Below, piece by piece: positions 10,101 to 19,857 of a stretch of DNA of 64,000 nucleotides. Source of the DNA: an uncultured Alphaproteobacteria bacterium. Lineage in GTDB: Bacteria; Pseudomonadota; Alphaproteobacteria; HIMB59. Numbering within the stretch: position 1 is the first letter of the stretch; the number at the start of each line of letters is the position of its first letter. The notes below the pieces were generated by a model that was not told the DNA's origin, did no database searches, and was given only the letters and a program-made list of their open reading frames with translations. The stretch is from the NCBI GenBank assembly GCA_902616855.1, contig CACMUL010000001.1, forward strand, positions 1 to 64,000, read 5' to 3'. A program made the position numbers and the translations under genes.

Positions 10101-11429
10101 TGAATATACTTATTCTTGGTTCAGGAATTGTTGGTGCAAATCTTGCAAAAAAATTATCAGAGCAAGGGAAAAAATGTATTTCTATTAGATGATGATATCA
10201 ATGAATTAAAAAATCTAGCTGAAAGATTTGATATTAAAACACTTTATGATGATCCTCTAAATCCCTCATTCTATAAAAATTTTGAGTCTAAAATTGACTG
10301 TTTTATTGCTGTTACTCGAAGTGATGAAAAAAATATTATAACAAGTAAATTTGCAAAAGAATTTCTAAACGTTGATAAATCAATAGCAAGGGTTAGAAAT
10401 CAAAATTTAATTTTAGATGAAAATAAATCATTACTGATTGAGTCAAATAGCTTTCTTGATCATATTATATCTCCCGAATGGGAGGTCTCAAATAATATAT
10501 TTGAAAAAATTCATTTGCCTGGTGCTTTTTTTAGTGAGTCCTTAATAACCCAAGATTATTTATTAATTGGAATGCAATCATCTAATTTATTTAAAAATCA
10601 CACATTCGAAGAAATAAAATTTTTCTTCAAAACAAATAATCTTTGTTATTTAGGGCATAGTAAAGATGATAGTATAAACTTTGACTTTAAAAATATATCT
10701 ATCTCTGACCAACTCTACCTATTAATTAAGAAAAAATATCTTAATAAACTTATAAAGTTCTTTGGTTTCAAAGATTATGTATTGGATGTACTCATTGTTG
10801 GTGGGGGTAATATTGGCCAAAACTTATCAACTCTTATTGAACAAGATGATCAAGAAATAAACTTAAAAATTTTAGAACTTGATAAAGAAAGATGTAATTT
10901 TCTGGCAGGCTTGCTTAAAAATACGACAATTTTTCATGGCGATGCTCTCGATCAAACTCTGTACGAAGAAATCAAATTGAATAATTCTGATTTGGTAATT
11001 ACCGTCACAGATAATGATCAAATTAATACGATATTGTCAATAATTGCTAAAAAAAGAGGATCAAAATCAGTTATATCAGTAATAAATAATGAGTCATACT
11101 CATCATTTGCAAATGATTTGGGCATAGATGTTATAATTAATCCAAGAGAGTTAACAACATCTAGAATTATTGAAAAAATTTCTAAAGGCTCTCTTTTATC
11201 TTATCATTCTATTTTTAAAGATGAGTATGTAATTTATGAAATTAAATATAAAAATGATATATATGAAAATATTAAAAAATCTAAAGCAATCAATCACATA
11301 TGCACCTTAACAAATGAGTCATTAGAGTTAAAAAATAATGATCATATCCCTTTAAATAACGATATATTAATCTTGTGTGTTTCTCGAAAAGACTCTCATA
11401 TTCTAGAAAAAATAATTAATGATGATTGA
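10100..11429 (+). CDS. trkA: TrkA potassium-uptake regulatory protein (single-base frameshift)
   Basis: Cytoplasmic NAD-binding gating subunit of Trk potassium channels, in the usual place after ntrX. The true start is ATG 10100, giving MNILILGSGIVGANLAKKL (first Rossmann motif). The frame breaks in the A-run 10169-10174: six A where five restore GKNVFLLDDD. After correction the protein has 442 residues with two RCK modules, the second with VLIVGGGNIGQNLSTLIEQ. The only long uninterrupted frame begins downstream and lacks the first nucleotide-binding motif. The extra A is probably a sequence error. The 3' end overlaps the next gene by 11 bases. Confidence 0.88.
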
Positions 11430-12135
11430 TAATAATTTTTTTTTAGACACACATACCTTTTTAAAGAAAATTGCTAAAGACATAATTATACCAAATATAG
11501 GAAAATTAAGTGAAAATGAAGTTTCAACTAAAGAGGATAATTCTAAAGTTACTAGTTATGATGTAATTATAGAAAATGAACTAATCGAATATTTTAAAAA
11601 TATGGGATTTTCTAATATCATATCTGAAGAGGGTAATTCTGAATTAATAAAAAAAAATGAATATTTGACAGTAGACCCGATTGATGGAACAAGAAATTTT
11701 ATCAATGGTATTAATAAAGTTGCAATAATGTTGTCATTTATAAAATCTACCCAATGCGAATTTGCTATAATATATGATCCTATTGGTGATGTCTTTTATC
11801 ATACTTATAACAATTCAATATTTAAAAATCATAAGCAAATAAAAGCCCAAAATTATAGTAATCAAATTGGATTTTTGGGTGAGCACGCCAAGATTTATTT
11901 TAAGGATATTATTTCTTCTTACACAGAAAAATTAAGATCTAGGTCAATTGGTTATGATGTTATTGAAGCTATAGAAGGAGAAAGATCTTTTTTAACTGTC
12001 TACGGATCAAAAATTTGGGATTTATTTCCTGCTATGAGTTTTTTAAAGCTATTAAATTTTGAAACAAATCTTCCAAATATGGAATTTGATTATTCAAAAT
12101 TAGAAAAAAAAATAATTTTTTATGCCAACCTATAA
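11419..12135 (+). CDS. Inositol-monophosphatase-family phosphatase (CysQ/HisN-like)
   Basis: Lithium-sensitive, magnesium-dependent phosphatase fold. Family metal-site motifs are visible: ISEEGN (Glu pair) and TVDPIDGTRNFINGI around residue 82, with a degenerate second motif IWDLFPAMSFLKL instead of the usual WDxAAG. Substrate cannot be assigned; inositol phosphate, 3'-phosphoadenosine-5'-phosphate and histidinol phosphate are all used by relatives. 238 residues, on the short side. It overlaps trkA by 11 bases and the next gene by 14, so it is part of the ntrYX-trkA transcription unit. Confidence 0.75.
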   Translation: MMIDNNFFLDTHTFLKKIAKDIIIPNIGKLSENEVSTKEDNSKVTSYDVIIENELIEYFKNMGFSNIISEEGNSELIKKNEYLTVDPIDGTRNFINGINKVAIMLSFIKSTQCEFAIIYDPIGDVFYHTYNNSIFKNHKQIKAQNYSNQIGFLGEHAKIYFKDIISSYTEKLRSRSIGYDVIEAIEGERSFLTVYGSKIWDLFPAMSFLKLLNFETNLPNMEFDYSKLEKKIIFYANL

Positions 12136-12992
12136 GATTTTGTTTGTAGGTCTTGGGAAAATGGGCTTCCATATGGCAGGATATTTGTCTAAAAATAAAA
12201 ATTTTAAACTTTTTGTATTTAATAGAACTAAATCAGTTGAACATAAATGGAAAAAAAAATTTATAGCTGAAAGTTATAATTTTAAAAATGATATCAAATT
12301 TGACTTTATTATTTCTTGCTTAAAAGATGATCATGCTGTTAATTCTTTTTTTTAATAAGTTTGTAAAAACTTCAAATTTTCACAAAAAGTCAATTATTAT
12401 TGATCACTCAACTATATCATTAAAACAAATAGATTTACTTTCTAGGTTATTTAAAAATAGAAAAATAAAATTTTTAGATGCCCCTATTACAGGTGGGGAA
12501 GAGGGTGCCAAAAAAGCTTCTTTATCAGTAATGGTTGGTGGAAATAAACCAAACTTTAATCAATCAAAAAGAATAATTTCCTCTTACTCTAAAAGTTTAA
12601 CGCATATGGGTAAATTAGGCTCAGGTCAATTAACAAAATTTACCAACCAAATTTTAATTTGTGGTATTTTATACTCTATATCTGAGGCTTATCTTTTTAG
12701 TAAAAAAAATAATCTTGATCAAAAAAAAATTTTTAATGCTATTAAAAACGGTGCTGCTAGTTCTTGGCAATTCAATAATAGGTATTTAACACTTACCAAA
12801 AATAAATTTAATTTTGGTTTTTCTACAGAATTAATGACTAAAGATTTAAAATATGTTTTACAACAAGCAGAAAAATCTAAATTAAACTTAAATCTTACAA
12901 AAAGTGTTTTTAAAAAGTATAAAAGTTTACAAAATACAATTTATAAAAAATATGACACTTCGAGTTTAGTTAAGTCATTTAATGATCAATGA
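12122..12992 (+). CDS. 3-hydroxyisobutyrate-dehydrogenase-family oxidoreductase (single-base frameshift)
   Basis: NAD(P)-dependent beta-hydroxyacid dehydrogenase. N-terminal dinucleotide motif FVGLGKMGFHMAGYL, then IIDHSTIS, the substrate motif LDAPITGGEEGAKKASLSVM, and GSGQLTKFTNQIL, where the lysine is the expected catalytic base. The frame is broken in the T-run 12346-12353 (eight T; seven give NSFFNKFVK). Corrected length is 289 residues, normal for the family. The substrate could be 3-hydroxyisobutyrate, tartronate semialdehyde or succinic semialdehyde; context does not decide. It overlaps both neighbours slightly. Confidence 0.8.
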
Positions 12993-13576
12993 ATTATTGG
13001 AAAAAAGGGTGTACTTATTTATTAGAGAATGACCCTGTTTTTAAGCGTTACTATAATCCAAATCATCAATTAAAAACAAATAAAAATAAATTTGATGTTT
13101 TATTTAAATCTATCTGTTCCCAGCAAATATCTGTTTCTGCAGCTATGTCTATTTATAAAAATTCAAAGAGTATAATTGGTCCTATAAATTTTAAAAATTT
13201 TAACATAAATAAAAGTAAAATAAAAAAGTTACCTTTAAGTAAAAATAAGAAAAAGTGTTTAAATTCACTTCTAAATAATTATCACTTAGTAACTGATATA
13301 AAGTTAAGCAACAGTAATTTTGAAAAAGTTAATAATAATTTAACTCAAATTTTTGGCATTGGTAAATGGACTGCTGAAATGTTTTCAATATTTTATTTAG
13401 GTTTGCCTGACATAATACCATTTGGAGACCTTGGTTTCATTAATGCCTATAAGAAATATTACAGAGATGAAAATTTAACTAAATTATCTTTTCATTCTAA
13501 CAAATGGCGAAAATATTCAACTATTGTAACATGGTATCTTTGGTCATCTTACGACTCAGAACCCTTATATTTATAA
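12989..13576 (+). CDS. HhH-GPD DNA glycosylase, AlkA-like
   Basis: Probable DNA-3-methyladenine glycosylase II excising alkylated bases. SICSQQISVSAAMSI matches the family entry helix. The helix-hairpin-helix is at QIFGIGKWTAEMFSIF, followed by the catalytic aspartate in IPFGDLGFINAY. There is no C-terminal iron-sulfur cysteine cluster, which argues against Nth/MutY. At 195 residues it is a short form lacking the N-terminal domain of E. coli AlkA. It overlaps the preceding gene by 4 bases and is followed by a 59-base gap with no clear terminator. Confidence 0.8.
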   Translation: MNYWKKGCTYLLENDPVFKRYYNPNHQLKTNKNKFDVLFKSICSQQISVSAAMSIYKNSKSIIGPINFKNFNINKSKIKKLPLSKNKKKCLNSLLNNYHLVTDIKLSNSNFEKVNNNLTQIFGIGKWTAEMFSIFYLGLPDIIPFGDLGFINAYKKYYRDENLTKLSFHSNKWRKYSTIVTWYLWSSYDSEPLYL

Positions 13577-13635
13577 TTTTATCCTAAAATAAAAAAAACA
13601 ATTTAATCTTTAAAAAAAGGAATCTATTAATATTT

Positions 13636-15138
13636 ATGCAATCCATAGTTGAATTTAAAAATATTTATAAATCTTATCCTGGAGTTATAGCAAATGATGA
13701 TGTGTCCTTTAATATTAAAGAGCAATCTATTCATGCTATTCTAGGTGAAAATGGGGCTGGAAAGTCAACATTAGTAAAAATTTTATATGGTCATGTAAAA
13801 CCTGATAGTGGTGAAATTTTAATTAATTCTGATTTAGCAATAATTAATTCTCCATCTATTGCGAAGAACTTAGGTATAAATATGGTTTTTCAGCATTTCA
13901 GTTTATTTGAGTCACTTACTGTTGCAGAAAATTTAATTCTGGGTATGAATGAAAATATATCTTTAAGTAAATTAAAAGATAAGTCTAAGACAATATGTGA
14001 TAAGTACGGTTTTAACTTAAATTTAAATTCTCCTATAAGTTCTCTATCAGTTGGTCAGAGGCAATCCGTAGAAATTGTTAGATCATTATTGAATAATCCA
14101 AAAATTCTAATCATGGACGAACCAACTTCTGTTCTTACACCAGACGAAATTAGTAAATTATTTAAAATTATAAAAAATTTAGTCAAAGATGGACTAACAG
14201 TTATCTTCATATCTCATAAATTAGAAGAAATTATAAATCTGTCTGATTATGTAACAATTATGAGAAATGGAAAAGTAGTAAGCACAATTTCAACACAAAA
14301 TGAAGATCCTGAAACTTTAGGATATAAAATGTTGGGTTATAAGGTATCTAAAGCAAAACAGGTTAGCGACATTGATTTTTCTATGGATATTTTTAATATT
14401 AAAAATTTATCAACTCAATCTAAAGATCCATTTACAATTAATTTAAACACAATTGATTTAAATTTAAAAAAAGGACAAATTTTTGGCATAGCTGGAGTAG
14501 CAGGAAATGGCCAGAAAGAATTAATGGAAATTCTACTTAATGAAAACGATTATGAATTTACTGGAGACATTATTTTTAAAGGGTTAAACATTAATAATCT
14601 ATCAACATTTCAAAGAAAATCTCTTTCTATTTCATATGTTACAGAAGAGAGATTAGGCCACAGTGCAGTACCTGAAATGTCTTTATCTGAAAATATATTT
14701 TTAAGTATGAACCATAAAAGTGAATTTAAGAAAGGTGATTTTATAAACTTTGAAAAGATTAATTCTTATGCAAGTGATGTAATAAAAAATTTTAATGTTG
14801 ATACTCCCTCTTATAATGTCAAAGCTGGTAAACTCTCTGGAGGAAATCTTCAAAAATTTATTATTGGAAGAGAAATTATGTCAAATCCTGAGCTATTAAT
14901 TTTATCTCAACCTACATGGGGCATAGATGCAGGTTCTGAAGCATTTATTAAAAATACAATAGTAGAATTATCACAAAAGGGAGTATCTATTATTATTATC
15001 TCACACGATTTAGATGAATTACTTGAAGTATGTCACCTAATATCGGTATTATATGAGGGGTCTTTATCAAATCCCTTAAATGTAGAGGACATAAATATCA
15101 GCAAATTAGGCAAGTATATGGGTGGTCTTTTTGATTAG
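13636..15138 (+). CDS. BMP-type (nucleoside-like) ABC importer, tandem ATPase
   Basis: ATP-binding protein with two fused ATPase halves, as in RbsA/NupO-like importers. First half: Walker A GENGAGKST, signature LSVGQRQS, Walker B ILIMDEPTSVL. Second half: degenerate Walker A (GVAGNGQKEL), signature LSGGNLQKFI and altered Walker B (LLILSQPTWGID). Degeneracy of the second site is normal in this family. 500 residues. It forms an operon with two permeases (15122, 16180) and a BMP-family binding protein (17201). Purine nucleoside uptake is inferred from the adjacent phosphoribosyltransferase. Confidence 0.87.
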   Translation: MQSIVEFKNIYKSYPGVIANDDVSFNIKEQSIHAILGENGAGKSTLVKILYGHVKPDSGEILINSDLAIINSPSIAKNLGINMVFQHFSLFESLTVAENLILGMNENISLSKLKDKSKTICDKYGFNLNLNSPISSLSVGQRQSVEIVRSLLNNPKILIMDEPTSVLTPDEISKLFKIIKNLVKDGLTVIFISHKLEEIINLSDYVTIMRNGKVVSTISTQNEDPETLGYKMLGYKVSKAKQVSDIDFSMDIFNIKNLSTQSKDPFTINLNTIDLNLKKGQIFGIAGVAGNGQKELMEILLNENDYEFTGDIIFKGLNINNLSTFQRKSLSISYVTEERLGHSAVPEMSLSENIFLSMNHKSEFKKGDFINFEKINSYASDVIKNFNVDTPSYNVKAGKLSGGNLQKFIIGREIMSNPELLILSQPTWGIDAGSEAFIKNTIVELSQKGVSIIIISHDLDELLEVCHLISVLYEGSLSNPLNVEDINISKLGKYMGGLFD

Positions 15139-16183
15139 AGTGCAATTAAGAGAGGATTACTCAAATTTAATATTTTATTTGTCACCATTAGTTGCAGTTG
15201 CTTTAACTTTATTTTTTGGCTCATTTATTTTTTTAATTTTGGACTTAAGTCCGATTGAGTCTTTTAAAATTTTTTTTATTAGTCCTATTTCAAATTCTTA
15301 CGGTATTTCAGAATTATTTGTAAAAGCTACACCGCTTGCAATTATAGCTTTAGGATTATCTTATTGTTTCAAAAACAATATTTACAATATAGGAGCTGAG
15401 GGGCAATTAACAATGGGGGCAATATTTGGCGGTGGTATCGGACTATTATTAAATGACTCGACAAGTTTTTTTTTACTTCCAACAATGATTTTATTTGGTG
15501 CTTTAGGAGGAGCATTTTGGGCAACTATACCTGCTATTCTTAAAACAAAATTTAATACAAATGAAATTTTAACTAGTTTGATGTTAACCTATGTGGCTCT
15601 TTTTATTCTGGATTATTTTGTTGTTGGTCCGTGGAAAGACCCTGCAGGATATGGTTTGCCTAAATCGATGCCTTTTCCTGATGCTGGAAGACTACCTGTA
15701 TTAATTGATGGCCTTCGTGTTCACATTGGTGTCTATTTTGCATTAATAATTTGTTTGATAACTTATATTATCTACAACAAAACATTATTTGGATTTAAAC
15801 TTAAAGTTACTGGCTTAAGTTCTAAAGCATCTCAATATGCTGGTTTTAAATACAAAAATTTAATTTTTTATACGTTTATTATAAGTGGAGCATGCGCAGG
15901 ATTAGCTGGGCTATTTGAGGTTTCAGGACCAATAGGTTTATTGTACAGAGATATTTCACCTAATTATGGTTTTACTGCAATTATTGTTGCATTTTTAGGT
16001 AGATTGAATCCTTTTGGAATAATTTTATCCTCTTTACTAATTGCATTAACATATTTAGGAGCTGAGGATGCACAATTATTTCTTAAGATACCCTCTGCAG
16101 TAGGTTTTGTATTCCAGGGTTTAGTTCTATTCTTTTTGTTAGGCACAGATTTTTTAAATAAATATAAGGTATTTATTAAATGA
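15122..16183 (+). CDS. BMP-type ABC importer permease 1
   Basis: Integral membrane permease of the RbsC/NupP-like class. Multiple hydrophobic segments are spread over 353 residues, with the family-typical stretch FKNNIYNIGAEGQLTMGAIF and later SGACAGLAGLFEVSG. Translation probably starts at GTG 15122, inside the end of the ATPase gene (17-base overlap); GTG 15140 is an alternative. The stop overlaps the second permease start by 4 bases. It pairs with the next gene to form the transmembrane channel. Confidence 0.87.
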   Translation: MVFLIRVQLREDYSNLIFYLSPLVAVALTLFFGSFIFLILDLSPIESFKIFFISPISNSYGISELFVKATPLAIIALGLSYCFKNNIYNIGAEGQLTMGAIFGGGIGLLLNDSTSFFLLPTMILFGALGGAFWATIPAILKTKFNTNEILTSLMLTYVALFILDYFVVGPWKDPAGYGLPKSMPFPDAGRLPVLIDGLRVHIGVYFALIICLITYIIYNKTLFGFKLKVTGLSSKASQYAGFKYKNLIFYTFIISGACAGLAGLFEVSGPIGLLYRDISPNYGFTAIIVAFLGRLNPFGIILSSLLIALTYLGAEDAQLFLKIPSAVGFVFQGLVLFFLLGTDFLNKYKVFIK

Positions 16184-17049
16184 GTATCGAGCTAATTATA
16201 GGCATCTTAAATATAGTTTTAATATCTACAACACCGCTTGTTTTTGCTGGAATTGGTGAGTTGGTTACTGAAAAAAGTGGCGTCCTCAATCTCGGATTAG
16301 AAGGTTTAATGTTAGTGGGAGCGGTAACTGGATTTATCACTTTAGTTATAACTGGTAATTATTTTTATTCCTTATTTTTATCTATAATATCTGGAGTAAT
16401 TTTATCAGGAATATTTGCGTTTCTTGTTTTAAATCTTATGACTAATCAAATAGCCACTGGATTAGCATTAACTATTTTTGGTATTGGCTTGAGTGCAATG
16501 CTTGGTAAAAAATTTGGTGGAACACCCATAGATGGATTAAATCCTTACTATTTCATAGTGATTTCTTTTTTGTTAGTTTTTTTTGTTGCTTATTTTTTGT
16601 CAAAAACAAAAACTGGCCTCATAGTCAGAGCTGTTGGTGAAAATCATAACTCAGCATACTCCTTGGGATATAATGTTATAAAAACAAGATATTTAACTAT
16701 TATTTTTGGTGGTGTTATGAGTTCTTTAGCAGGTTATTATATTTCAATATGTTATGCCCCAATGTGGCAAGAGGGTATGACTGCTGGTAGGGGTTGGATA
16801 GCTCTTGCTTTAGTTGTTTTTGCGACTTGGAAGCCCTGGAGACTTTTAGTTGGTGCTTATATCTTTGGAGGTGTTGCAATTATGCAAATGAACTTACAAG
16901 CCATAGGTGTTAAATTACCTGGTCAATTTTTTAACATGATGCCATATTTGGCAACTATTATTGTATTAGTTTTTATTTCATCCAATAAACTTAGACTTAA
17001 ACTTAGTGCACCATCATCCTTAAATATACCTTTTGAAAAAAATCAATAG
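16180..17049 (+). CDS. BMP-type ABC importer permease 2
   Basis: Second permease (NupQ/YufQ-like), 289 residues. The N-terminal TPLVFAGIGELVTEKSGVLN is characteristic of this partner family, and LGLEGLMLVGAV follows. Hydrophobic segments run through to about residue 270. The start ATG overlaps the previous stop. About 150 bases separate it from the binding-protein gene; that gap is very AT-rich and I see no clear hairpin, only a weak SD-like AGGA before 17201. Confidence 0.87.
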   Translation: MSIELIIGILNIVLISTTPLVFAGIGELVTEKSGVLNLGLEGLMLVGAVTGFITLVITGNYFYSLFLSIISGVILSGIFAFLVLNLMTNQIATGLALTIFGIGLSAMLGKKFGGTPIDGLNPYYFIVISFLLVFFVAYFLSKTKTGLIVRAVGENHNSAYSLGYNVIKTRYLTIIFGGVMSSLAGYYISICYAPMWQEGMTAGRGWIALALVVFATWKPWRLLVGAYIFGGVAIMQMNLQAIGVKLPGQFFNMMPYLATIIVLVFISSNKLRLKLSAPSSLNIPFEKNQ

Positions 17050-17200
17050 GTTATCCACTTATTTTTTTTCATATAAAGGGCATCCATTTCTTTTTTGTTA
17101 TAAATTAATCACATATTTATTATTAACTAGATTCATTATTTATTAATGAAATTAGCTCTATAATAAATTTTATTAATTTTTTAAAAGATAGGATTTAAAT

Positions 17201-18271
17201 ATGTTAAGAAAAATACTTACTTTATTCTCATTTTTAGCTGTAATTTCTGTATCTGCAGTTCATGCTGATCAAAAGAAAATTGGCTTTATATATATTGGAC
17301 CTCCAGGTGATCACGGATGGACATACATGCATGATCAAGGCAGAATTTACATGGAAAATGCTTTAGGAGACTCAATTTCAACAACTTATATAGAAAATGT
17401 TCCAGAAAATGCAGATGCAGTTCGAGCTATAAGAAAACTAGCTGCATCAGGTCATGATCTAATTTTCACAACGTCTTTCAATTACATGGATCAAACTCTT
17501 GAGGTAGCTAAAGAGTTTCCAGATGTAAAATTTGAGCACGCTACTGGGTTTAAGAGAATGGATAATGTTTCAACATATTCTGCAAGATTTTACGAGGGTA
17601 GAACTATTATCGGGCACATTGCTGGTAAAATGACTAAGACTAATACCATTGGGTATATAGTTTCTTTTCCAATTCCTGAGGTTATAAGAGGAATAAATGC
17701 ATTTTATTTAGCTGCCTCTAAAGTCAATCCTGATGTAAAAATTAAAATTATTTGGAATTACTCTTGGTATGATCCTGGAAAAGAGGCTGATGCAGCTAAC
17801 ACTTTGATAAACCAAGGTGCAGATATAATAGTTCAACATACTGACTCATATGCCCCTTGCCAAGCCGCTGAGAAAGCTGGTGTTCTCGCTTTTGGTCAAG
17901 CTTCAAATCAAGAAGCTTTCTGCCCAAACTCTCATATGACTTCGATTGAGGATATCTGGGGACCTTACTATGCTGCAAAAGCACAAGCGGTTGTTGATGG
18001 CACGTGGTCTTCCGAAGATACATGGCAGGGGTTTAAGGACGGTATGGTAGAAATGTCACCTTATAACACAAAACTCTTACCATTAGACTTAATCTTGGAG
18101 GCAAAAAATATGGAGACAGCAATTGAAAATGGAACTCTTCATTCATTCGAAGGGCCAATTTATAATCAAGCTGGCGAGCTAGTTGTTAAAGAGGGAGAAG
18201 TTGCTGACGATGGTATGTTGGCCTCTATGATGTTCTATGTTCAAGGTATAGACGGAGAGGTGCCTCAATAA
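17201..18271 (+). CDS. BMP-family substrate-binding lipoprotein-like protein
   Basis: Periplasmic binding component of the BMP/PnrA family. A signal peptide is evident (MLRKILTLFSFLAVISVSAV, cleavage near AHA-DQ), with no lipobox cysteine. The mature protein begins IGFIYIGPPGDHGWTYMHDQG, the family entry motif. The family binds purine nucleosides or related ligands (established for PnrA and BmpA-type proteins). 356 residues. It has its own 150-base upstream gap, so it may be expressed more than the permeases. Convergent with the phosphoribosyltransferase 14 bases downstream. Confidence 0.87.
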   Translation: MLRKILTLFSFLAVISVSAVHADQKKIGFIYIGPPGDHGWTYMHDQGRIYMENALGDSISTTYIENVPENADAVRAIRKLAASGHDLIFTTSFNYMDQTLEVAKEFPDVKFEHATGFKRMDNVSTYSARFYEGRTIIGHIAGKMTKTNTIGYIVSFPIPEVIRGINAFYLAASKVNPDVKIKIIWNYSWYDPGKEADAANTLINQGADIIVQHTDSYAPCQAAEKAGVLAFGQASNQEAFCPNSHMTSIEDIWGPYYAAKAQAVVDGTWSSEDTWQGFKDGMVEMSPYNTKLLPLDLILEAKNMETAIENGTLHSFEGPIYNQAGELVVKEGEVADDGMLASMMFYVQGIDGEVPQ

Positions 18272-18285
18272 AATAAAAAAAATAT

Positions 18286-18711
18286 TTAATCCTGTTCCCA
18301 AGGAAAAACAAGCCAATCTTTATCTTTAAAATCATATAAATGAAGATCGGCTTGTTTTTTTCCTGAAGTCTTAGCATACAAAACAACAAACTTTGAATTT
18401 GGCATCATATCTTTAACTATTTTTGCTGTGTCACCACTGTCAACTAAATCATCAATTACAATAAGTTTTTTTTCAGATTTAATTCTTTTAAAAATCTTAA
18501 TATCAGTATTTTTTTTCCTGTCTGAGTAAGTTTTAAGAGCAATAACATCAATATCCTGAATTCCTAAATAATTAGCAATAATAGATCCTGGTATGAGGCC
18601 ACCCCTAGATATGAGAATTAGTTTTTTAGGTTTATATTTTTTTTTTATTAATTTTGCTAATTTTATACAATCAGTATGTATATCGTGATAGCTTAAAAAA
18701 ACCTGTTTCAT
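18286..18711 (-). CDS. gpt: Purine phosphoribosyltransferase, Gpt-like
   Basis: Type I phosphoribosyltransferase, probably xanthine-guanine PRTase, salvaging nucleobases with PRPP. The PRPP motif is LIVIDDLVDSGDTAKIV and the pyrophosphate-loop region is ILISRGGLIPGSIIANYLG. The C-terminal KDKDWLVFPWEQD resembles the Gpt end. 141 residues. It is convergent with the BMP importer binding protein, which supports a shared role in purine acquisition (inference). Divergent from the oxidoreductase-like gene, with a 23-base gap. Confidence 0.8.
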   Translation of the reverse strand: MKQVFLSYHDIHTDCIKLAKLIKKKYKPKKLILISRGGLIPGSIIANYLGIQDIDVIALKTYSDRKKNTDIKIFKRIKSEKKLIVIDDLVDSGDTAKIVKDMMPNSKFVVLYAKTSGKKQADLHLYDFKDKDWLVFPWEQD

Positions 18712-18734
18712 TCAAGGATTATAATAAAATTAAA

Positions 18735-19562
18735 ATGAAAAGCAATTTAGCTATATTGAGTTCAGACCAAAAATCAATTGACTTTATAAAAAAAAATAAA
18801 CTATCAAGTACACTTAATCTATATGCTAATAGTTCAAGGAATATTGAAATAGCACAGATATTTGCTGAGACACATAATTTTAAAAAATATTACGGTGCTT
18901 ATGAAGATCTTATTAATGATAAAAGCGTAGATTTTGTTTTAAATTTTTTACCTTCCGGCATAAAGTTTGAATATATTTATCTTTGTCTTAAAAATAATAT
19001 TAAAGTTATAACTGATTATCCAATTGTAAGTAATTCAAATGATTTAAAATATTATAACAAATTGATCAACTCAAAATTAATTGATAACCTTTTTTTAATT
19101 GACGAAACAAATATAAAAAAACTTTACGCGGAATCTTTAAAACAAAATATTATTAATTATGCAAAATATTTTAAGGATCTTAATAAATTTGAGAATAGTC
19201 TATATAGTAAAGATGTTTTGTTTGAATTATGCCCAGAGCTTTTTTACTTAATTTATCAATATCGTGAAAAAAAAATATCAATTCTTAAAAATGACAAAAT
19301 TCTTGATAAGATTACTAACAAATTAACTAACTTTAATTGCAGTATTGAGATTAATGGTAATTTAAAAATTAATGTTACTTTAAGTAGTAATTCAGATAAT
19401 AATTTAAGCAATTTAGACAAACAAAAGCAATTTATGCCCGATATGCTGATATATAACCTCAAAGATCTAAATTCTTTTGTAAATTCAAAAAATTCTTTTG
19501 AAAATTTATCTATTTTTACATATTATCCGTACAAATTATTTCAAGAGGTTCTTTATGAGTGA
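18735..19562 (+). CDS. Degenerate Gfo/Idh/MocA-like protein
   Basis: Weak but recognisable resemblance to the Gfo/Idh/MocA dehydrogenase N-terminal domain: a segment like AQIFAETHNFKKYYGAYEDL, then VDFVLNFLPSGIKFEYIYLC. The GxGxxG dinucleotide motif is absent (it starts SNLAILSSDQKS), and the usual EKP signature reads TDYPIV. Dehydrogenase activity is therefore doubtful. I chose ATG 18735 rather than an upstream in-frame start because the latter would run into the divergent gpt gene. 275 residues. It overlaps the next gene by 8 bases. Confidence 0.55.
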   Translation: MKSNLAILSSDQKSIDFIKKNKLSSTLNLYANSSRNIEIAQIFAETHNFKKYYGAYEDLINDKSVDFVLNFLPSGIKFEYIYLCLKNNIKVITDYPIVSNSNDLKYYNKLINSKLIDNLFLIDETNIKKLYAESLKQNIINYAKYFKDLNKFENSLYSKDVLFELCPELFYLIYQYREKKISILKNDKILDKITNKLTNFNCSIEINGNLKINVTLSSNSDNNLSNLDKQKQFMPDMLIYNLKDLNSFVNSKNSFENLSIFTYYPYKLFQEVLYE

Positions 19563-19857
19563 AAATATTACATTCGCAGTATCAGGTTCTGAAACTTATT
19601 ATCACAAGGATTGGTTAAAATCTAAAGGTTTCAAATGGGTTGCATCCTCAAAAAAATGGGAAAAACTAAATATATTAGAGATTGAGGCAGATCAATTATC
19701 AGAATATTGCAGAGAGTTCGGACTTTATTACGAAAGATCAGATAAAGGTATGCCAAAATTTGATTATGAGAATTATTTATGGGATGGCAACATTCCAGAC
19801 AAATCTATTTGGTACGAAGAGAAGAGTCTTCCAAATTCAACAAACAAAAAAGATTAG
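19555..19857 (+). CDS. Small protein with DUF5710-like segment, unknown function
   Basis: 100 residues from ATG 19555, preceded by AGAGGT. The segment KDWLKSKGFKWVASSKKWEK resembles the short DUF5710-type pattern (residue change to GA/GF-K/R-W-D...KKW), but the match is by eye only. The rest is acidic and aromatic-rich, with no membrane segment. Coupled by an 8-base overlap to the Gfo/Idh-like gene. Its 3' end overlaps a tiny membrane-protein frame on the opposite strand by 4 bases. Function unknown. Confidence 0.55.
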   Translation: MSENITFAVSGSETYYHKDWLKSKGFKWVASSKKWEKLNILEIEADQLSEYCREFGLYYERSDKGMPKFDYENYLWDGNIPDKSIWYEEKSLPNSTNKKD

